The translations under genes and the position numbers were made by a program. From JAGGAG01 sp031402225 (GTDB lineage: Bacteria > Gemmatimonadota > Gemmatimonadetes > Gemmatimonadales > GWC2-71-9), in assembly GCA_031402225.1 (NCBI GenBank), contig JANNSD010000154.1:1-34435 (forward strand): a stretch of 34,435 nucleotides of DNA, read 5' to 3'. Of the stretch, positions 30,449-34,435 are shown in pieces (position 1 is the stretch's first letter; every line of letters begins with the position of its first letter). The notes under the pieces were generated by a model. That model did not search any database. It was not told where the DNA came from and saw only the letters and a program-made list of their open reading frames with translations.

Positions 30449-31432
30449 GTGCTGACAGTGAAGATTTCGACCGCTGCACGCGACTGGCCGTGGCTTCGGC
30501 AGACGCCGGGTGGCAACGGCGTCTGGGGCAATTGCCGGTTTGTCGTCGATGAGCCGGTCGAGTCCTGCGACCTCTGGGTCGTCTACGATGGACTGCTCGA
30601 ACCCGAATCCACCCGGTGCCCTCCTGCCAGGACCCTGTTCATCACGGCCGAGCCTCCCGGCGTCAAGCTCTACCGCCCCCGCTTTGTGGAACAGTTCGGC
30701 GCGGTGCGCACCTGTCACCGCCAGATCGTGCATCCGAACGTCACGCTCGGCCAGCCTGCGCTTCCCTGGCACGTCGGCCGCAGGCAGCAGGCGCACCAGA
30801 ACCTCGCCTTCACCTGGGACTACGATGCGCTGAAGGGGGTATCCTCATTTCCGAAGAGCCGACTCATGTCGGTGATCAGTTCGGACAAGGTCCAGACTGC
30901 CGGCCATCGGCGTCGGCTGGTGCTGGTACGCAAACTGAAGACTTACTTCGGTGATCGGCTCGATGTCTTCGGGCGCGGCATCTGCGAGGTGGAAGACAAG
31001 TGGGACGCGATCGCGCCCTATCGCTACCACATCGCACTCGAGAACGGAGTCTACCCGGACTACTGGACCGAAAAGCTCTCCGACGCCTTCCTGGCCGGGG
31101 CCTTCCCGCTCTATCTCGGCTGCCCCAATGTGGGGGAATACTTTCCTGCCGGCAGCTTCACCCCACTCGATGCCAGCGATCCTGCGCGCGCCATCGCCGT
31201 CATCGAACAGGCGATTGCCGATCAACGTTATGAGCGCTCCATTGGCGATCGTGCGGAGGCGCGCCGACTCGTGCTCGATCAGTACAACCTCTTTCCGCTC
31301 CTGGCGGACATGCTCGCAGCCTTCCCGCCCAGCGGCGATCGGGTGCCGACGACGCTCAGGCCGGAGACGGACTTTCCCCGCCGCTCAAAGCTCGGGCGCA
31401 TCCTCCAGCGACGTCGTGAGGGCCCCGGCTGA
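30449..31432 (+). CDS. GT10-family alpha-1,3/4-fucosyltransferase-like protein
   Basis: This 327-residue protein has the GT10 hallmark: KWDAIAPYRYHIALENGV followed by YPDYWTEKLSDAFLAGAFPLYLG, the GDP-fucose-binding block of alpha-1,3/4-fucosyltransferases. It would add fucose to a surface glycan. The N-terminal part (CDLWVVYDGLLEP, then LFITAEPPGVKLYR) fits the acceptor side. GTG is the start with a weak AGG site. Its last 48 bases overlap the opposing DUF268 gene tail to tail. No GDP-fucose synthesis gene is in the window. Confidence 0.87.
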   Translation: MLTVKISTAARDWPWLRQTPGGNGVWGNCRFVVDEPVESCDLWVVYDGLLEPESTRCPPARTLFITAEPPGVKLYRPRFVEQFGAVRTCHRQIVHPNVTLGQPALPWHVGRRQQAHQNLAFTWDYDALKGVSSFPKSRLMSVISSDKVQTAGHRRRLVLVRKLKTYFGDRLDVFGRGICEVEDKWDAIAPYRYHIALENGVYPDYWTEKLSDAFLAGAFPLYLGCPNVGEYFPAGSFTPLDASDPARAIAVIEQAIADQRYERSIGDRAEARRLVLDQYNLFPLLADMLAAFPPSGDRVPTTLRPETDFPRRSKLGRILQRRREGPG

Positions 31433-32134
31433 TCGCTCCAGCAGGAACATTCCGCAGGCGTAGTTCTGGTCACGCACGTCGGAAGGCGACGCAACCGGCA
31501 GGAACCGCCCTCCGTCGTCCACCGCAGCGAATTCACGAAGCACCAGCCCCTCCTCGCCAGTCCACCGCTCGATCATCGCCGGATCGTGTACCCGATGCGC
31601 GTTGAACGCGACGCTCGGCCGGCCCACAGGCAGCGCGAAGTAGAGCTGTCCACCTGCTGCCAGCACCCGTGCCAGCTCAGCGAACGCCTTCCGCGTCCCC
31701 AGCGGGTCGATCGGGTCCCCATAGCGACCCAGGCCGATATGCTCGGCGACATGGAGGCAGGACAGCGAGGGCACGCTGCGGTCGGGGAAGGGAAGGCTCA
31801 GGACGCTTCCCGCCCGTGACTCGAGGTTCTCCACCTGTCCAAGGAACGGGCGCACGTCGATGAACACCACCTGGGTGACGCTGGCGAGACAGGTCACCCA
31901 CCCGATCTGTCCGGCGACGTCGATGTGCCGCAGCGGGCGAGTACGCGTGATGTGTCGGAAGGCCCAGGCGCCGAGGTAGACGTAGTGCGCGTCGAATCCG
32001 TGGGACGTTGTGCGCTCTTCCAGCATTGGCTTGAGGGTCACGCGCGACCACGGTTCCGCCCCGGGAGCCTGCATGTAGGCCCGAAGGTCTTGCAGGTATC
32101 TTGGCAGGGCGAGGAGTCTGGTGAACGGCTTCAT
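31385..32134 (-). CDS. DUF268 protein (methyltransferase-like)
   Basis: This 249-residue protein carries the DUF268 block LSCLHVAEHIGLGRYGDPID followed by AFAELARVLAAGGQLYFALPVG, which resembles SAM-methyltransferase motif regions. DVAGQIGWVTCLAS sits where the SAM loop would be, but lacks a clear GxGxG. DUF268 genes often occur in glycan clusters. AGAGGA lies 6 bases before the ATG. It is divergent from GT11 with a 26-base gap, and its 3' end overlaps the GT10 end by 48 bases. Confidence 0.82.
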   Translation of the reverse strand: MKPFTRLLALPRYLQDLRAYMQAPGAEPWSRVTLKPMLEERTTSHGFDAHYVYLGAWAFRHITRTRPLRHIDVAGQIGWVTCLASVTQVVFIDVRPFLGQVENLESRAGSVLSLPFPDRSVPSLSCLHVAEHIGLGRYGDPIDPLGTRKAFAELARVLAAGGQLYFALPVGRPSVAFNAHRVHDPAMIERWTGEEGLVLREFAAVDDGGRFLPVASPSDVRDQNYACGMFLLERSAGALTTSLEDAPEL

Positions 32135-32160
32135 GTGCGTCCTCTCATGGCAGGAGAACC

Positions 32161-33045
32161 ATGCTGGTTGTCAACCTGATTGGCGGCATCGGAAACCAGA
32201 TGTTCCAGTACGCCTCCGCCTGGGCGCTGGCGAGCGAGCACGGCATGGAGCTCAAGCTCGACATTTCCGACTTCCACCGATTCCCTCCTCGTCAATACCT
32301 GCTCGATCACTTCCGCGTTGACGCTGTCATTGCGCGGCCCGACGAGCTCGCCATGTTCGACAAGGACTCGAACCGCATCCGCGCCGCGACGCGCAAGTTC
32401 GTGGCGCGTCTCCGCGGCAACAACCGCGTCACCGGCCGCACCATTTTTGAGCGGGGTTTCCCCCGGCAGAAGATCGCGCTGGACCCCACCGTCGATACCC
32501 TCCTCATCGGGTACTGGCAGTCCGAGCGCTACTTCCTGCCCATCGCGCGCCAGCTTCGACACGTCTTCACCCTCAAGACCCTCCCGGATGCGCGTACCCA
32601 GCGCCTGCTCGACGAGATCGACCGGACTCCTGCCGTGAGTCTCCACGTTCGCCGCGGAGACTACGTCTCCAATCCGGTGGTTCAGAAGAAGCACGGCTTG
32701 GTGAGCCCGGATTATTATGCCGCCGCGGTCGCGCATATGCTTGCGCACGAGCCGCAGGCGCGCTTCTACGTCTTCTCCGATGACATGGAGTGGGTGCGCG
32801 CCAATCTCCCGATTGCCGCTCCCGTCGAGTACGTAGACCTGAACGGTCCCGACCAGCCCCACGAGGACCTTCGCCTCATGAGTCGCTGCCGGCATCATAT
32901 CATCGCCAACAGCAGCCTCAGCTGGTGGGGTGCGTGGCTCAACCCCGACCCCCACAAGGTGGTTGTCGCCCCGCGCCAGTGGTTCAGTGCCCAATCCGGG
33001 CGCGACGCCCGGGATATTGTTCCGCCCACCTGGGTCCGCCTTTAG
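32161..33045 (+). CDS. GT11-family alpha-1,2-fucosyltransferase-like protein
   Basis: This 294-residue protein has all GT11 motifs: GGIGNQMFQYASAWALA at the N-terminus, VSLHVRRGDYVSNP (the HxRRxD motif) and HHIIANSSLSWWGAWL. It would transfer fucose in alpha-1,2 linkage from GDP-fucose. AGGAG lies 4 bases before the ATG. With the GT10 gene it implies a multiply fucosylated glycan. A heptamer array begins 5 bases after the stop. Confidence 0.9.
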   Translation: MLVVNLIGGIGNQMFQYASAWALASEHGMELKLDISDFHRFPPRQYLLDHFRVDAVIARPDELAMFDKDSNRIRAATRKFVARLRGNNRVTGRTIFERGFPRQKIALDPTVDTLLIGYWQSERYFLPIARQLRHVFTLKTLPDARTQRLLDEIDRTPAVSLHVRRGDYVSNPVVQKKHGLVSPDYYAAAVAHMLAHEPQARFYVFSDDMEWVRANLPIAAPVEYVDLNGPDQPHEDLRLMSRCRHHIIANSSLSWWGAWLNPDPHKVVVAPRQWFSAQSGRDARDIVPPTWVRL

Positions 33046-33049
33046 GCGC

Positions 33050-33077
33050 GTCTCCCGTCTCCCGTCTCCCGTCTCCC
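33050..33077. repeat. four heptamers GTCTCCC after GT11
   Basis: Four perfect GTCTCCC copies, the complement of the AGACGGG family at 22161. Further on, ACCGTG (33096-33101) and CACGGT (33109-33114) can form a short hairpin with no T-run. Confidence 0.9.
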
Positions 33078-33144
33078 GTTCCCTAGCCCCCGTGCACCGT
33101 GTACCGTTCACGGTTCGCCTCGTTGCCTTGGTCCGGAGATCCCA

Positions 33145-34338
33145 ATGATGCGCCCGCAGTTGTTGCTCACCTACGACTTCCCGCCCATGAGCGGCGGCAT
33201 TGCGCGCTGGATGGGCGAGCTCGCGCGGCGCTATCCCCAGGGCAGCATGGTCGTCAGCACTGGCCAGGTGCCCGACAGCGACGAGGTAGACGAGCGCCTG
33301 CCCAATCGGGTCGATCGCCTCGCGCTGCCGGTCAAGCGCCTCAAGACGCTGCAGGGCATCCTCACCTGGTCCAGGCATGCCTCGGTACTCGCCCGCACCC
33401 TCGACGCCGAGTTCATCTGGTGCGGCACCCTCAAGCCCGCGGCGTATCCCGCCAAGTGGGTCCGCGAGCGGGTCGGCACTCCCTTTGGTGTGATCGCTCA
33501 CGGCAGCGACTTCCTCACCCTCCGCCATGAGACTCATCGCTCCGCCATCAAGCGGCGGGTGTCGAAGGGCCTGCTGGACGCGGCGTCGGTGATCGTTGCC
33601 AACAGCAACTGGACCCGCGATCTCTGCCTCTCCGTCCTCGGCGAGCTCGGCGTAGCGCTCCCCGAGGATCGCGTCCGCGTGGTTCCGCCCGGCACTGACC
33701 CGGAGTTCTTCCGCGCCGGGATCGACACGAAGGCGGTGCAGGCAAAGTACGGTCTCGAGGCGGGACGCTGGCTCCTCACCGTGGCGCCGCTCGCGCCGAG
33801 CAAGGGTGTGGACACCGTCCTGCGGGCCTTGGCCACCGCCAACGGCGAGTTCGCCGATCTTCGCTATGCGGTGGTGGGCGCCGGCGCCGAGCTGGCGCCG
33901 CTCAAGGCCCTGGCGAAGAAGCTCGGCGTTACTCAGCGCGTGCGTTTCCTGACGGAAGTGCCCGACGCCGACCTGCCCGCGCTCCATAATCTGGCGACGG
34001 TGTACGTCGGCCTTTCGCGCCAGACGGGCCTCGATGTGGAGGGATTTGGCATCTCCTTCGCCGAGGCCGCAGCGTGCGGCCGGCCCGTCATCGCGGCCCG
34101 AAGCGGCGGCATTCCCGATGTGGTCGCGGATGGGGAGACGGGACTGCTCGTCAACGCCGAGAAGCCCGACGAGGTCATGGTGGCGCTGGGGCGGCTGCTG
34201 AAGGATGCGAAGCTGGCGGCGAAACTGGGCAAGGAGGGCAGGGCCCGAGTGGAGCGCTTCCAGAACTGGGATCGCGTCACCCGCGACCTGCGCGCGATTG
34301 CCCAGGAGTTCGCCAGCGACATTGCGAGATCAGGCTAG
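33145..34338 (+). CDS. glycosyltransferase family 4 (GT-B)
   Basis: This 397-residue protein has the full GT4 layout: LLLTYDFPPMSGGIARWM, FGVIAHGSDF, the NSNWTRDL linker, VVPPGTDPEFF, LLTVAPLAPSKGVDTVL and the donor-site VEGFGISFAEAAACGRPVIA, with E-x7-E. It is PimB/WcaL-like in outline; the sugar is unknown. GGAG sits 6 bases before the first of two adjacent ATGs (33145, 33148). It is separated from GT11 by a 99-base spacer with repeats. Confidence 0.9.
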   Translation: MMRPQLLLTYDFPPMSGGIARWMGELARRYPQGSMVVSTGQVPDSDEVDERLPNRVDRLALPVKRLKTLQGILTWSRHASVLARTLDAEFIWCGTLKPAAYPAKWVRERVGTPFGVIAHGSDFLTLRHETHRSAIKRRVSKGLLDAASVIVANSNWTRDLCLSVLGELGVALPEDRVRVVPPGTDPEFFRAGIDTKAVQAKYGLEAGRWLLTVAPLAPSKGVDTVLRALATANGEFADLRYAVVGAGAELAPLKALAKKLGVTQRVRFLTEVPDADLPALHNLATVYVGLSRQTGLDVEGFGISFAEAAACGRPVIAARSGGIPDVVADGETGLLVNAEKPDEVMVALGRLLKDAKLAAKLGKEGRARVERFQNWDRVTRDLRAIAQEFASDIARSG

Positions 34339-34396
34339 GTAACAGGTTGGGCCAGTCGGGCGGGGCGCCCGGCTTCGGGGAAAGGAGAACGCACCG

Positions 34397-34435
34397 GTGC
34401 ATCGGATCGAAGGGGAACTCCGGCGTGCGTTCTCC
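34397..34435 (+). CDS. start of a further ORF, truncated by the window end
   Basis: The GTG at 34397 is preceded by AAAGGAG at 9 bases and opens 13 codons (VHRIEGELRRAFS) to the window edge. The length is too short to assign a family. The opening is reminiscent of the DinB-type start at 4627, but this is only a guess. Confidence 0.45.
   Translation, partial: MHRIEGELRRAFS

Noticed and set aside
32131..33987. 618-residue open frame antisense to GT11 and GT4
   Set aside because: It crosses two well-supported glycosyltransferase genes and the repeat spacer, with a composition typical of GC-rich shadow frames.
34350..34375. Rho-independent terminator after the last GT4
   Set aside because: The GC-rich GGGC/GCCC stretch forms only a small stem, with no T-run.
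1..34435. tRNA, rRNA, riboswitch (including a TPP riboswitch for thiS/thiG) or insertion sequence
   Set aside because: No tRNA-like cloverleaf, rRNA segment, TPP aptamer core or transposase was recognised by eye. The thi genes lie mid-run without a leader long enough for a riboswitch.

Overview
The window is GC-rich, densely coded bacterial chromosome with many 4-base ATGA/GTGA overlaps. The organism was not identified directly. A heptosyltransferase, MsbA-like exporter, Lgt, a lipoprotein and a PorX-type regulator point to a diderm. Together with the gene order I infer a member of Gemmatimonadota or a close FCB-group relative. No tRNA, rRNA, CRISPR array or transposase was seen.

Region 1 (1-5.2 kb) is mixed. 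It holds the tail of an M1 peptidase, then leftward alpha/beta hydrolase, cyclase-family, DUF3995, NmrA-like and four-helix membrane genes. A short rightward pair follows: a hypothetical gene and a DinB-family gene.

Region 2 (20.0 down to 5.1 kb, minus strand) is one long run of housekeeping genes: yebC, ruvC, ruvA, a 57-residue zinc ribbon, ruvB, queA, a DinB-family gene, tgt, yajC, def, fmt, a ThiE/TenI-family gene, thiS, thiG, rsmB, a PASTA gene, rpe, a TlpA-like gene, tsaD, lgt and a 42-residue membrane peptide gene. Most neighbours overlap by 1-8 bases, so the run is probably translationally coupled. It covers Holliday-junction processing, queuosine and t6A tRNA modification, protein N-terminal processing, thiazole synthesis and envelope functions.

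Region 3 (20.1-34.4 kb) is mainly envelope glycan assembly. It holds a lipoprotein, a heptosyltransferase-type GT9, a PorX-like response regulator/PglZ protein, an MsbA-like ABC exporter, two related CgeB-type glycosyltransferases, two GT4 and two GT2-like enzymes, a GT10 and a GT11 fucosyltransferase, and a DUF268 protein. The set suggests a fucosylated LPS or surface glycan. GDP-fucose synthesis genes are not in the window.

The most unusual feature is a set of short tandem repeats of 7, 8, 9 and 21 bases at gene ends and starts, sometimes inside essential genes. The same 8-mer and 21-mer families recur at distant places. Many units carry TGA in the reading direction of the gene they terminate, and one family also carries a perfect AGGAGG. 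Copies also lie in frame within tgt, and a different 9-mer lies within fmt. A six-copy array derived from a second, dispersed element lies directly upstream of the likely tgt start.
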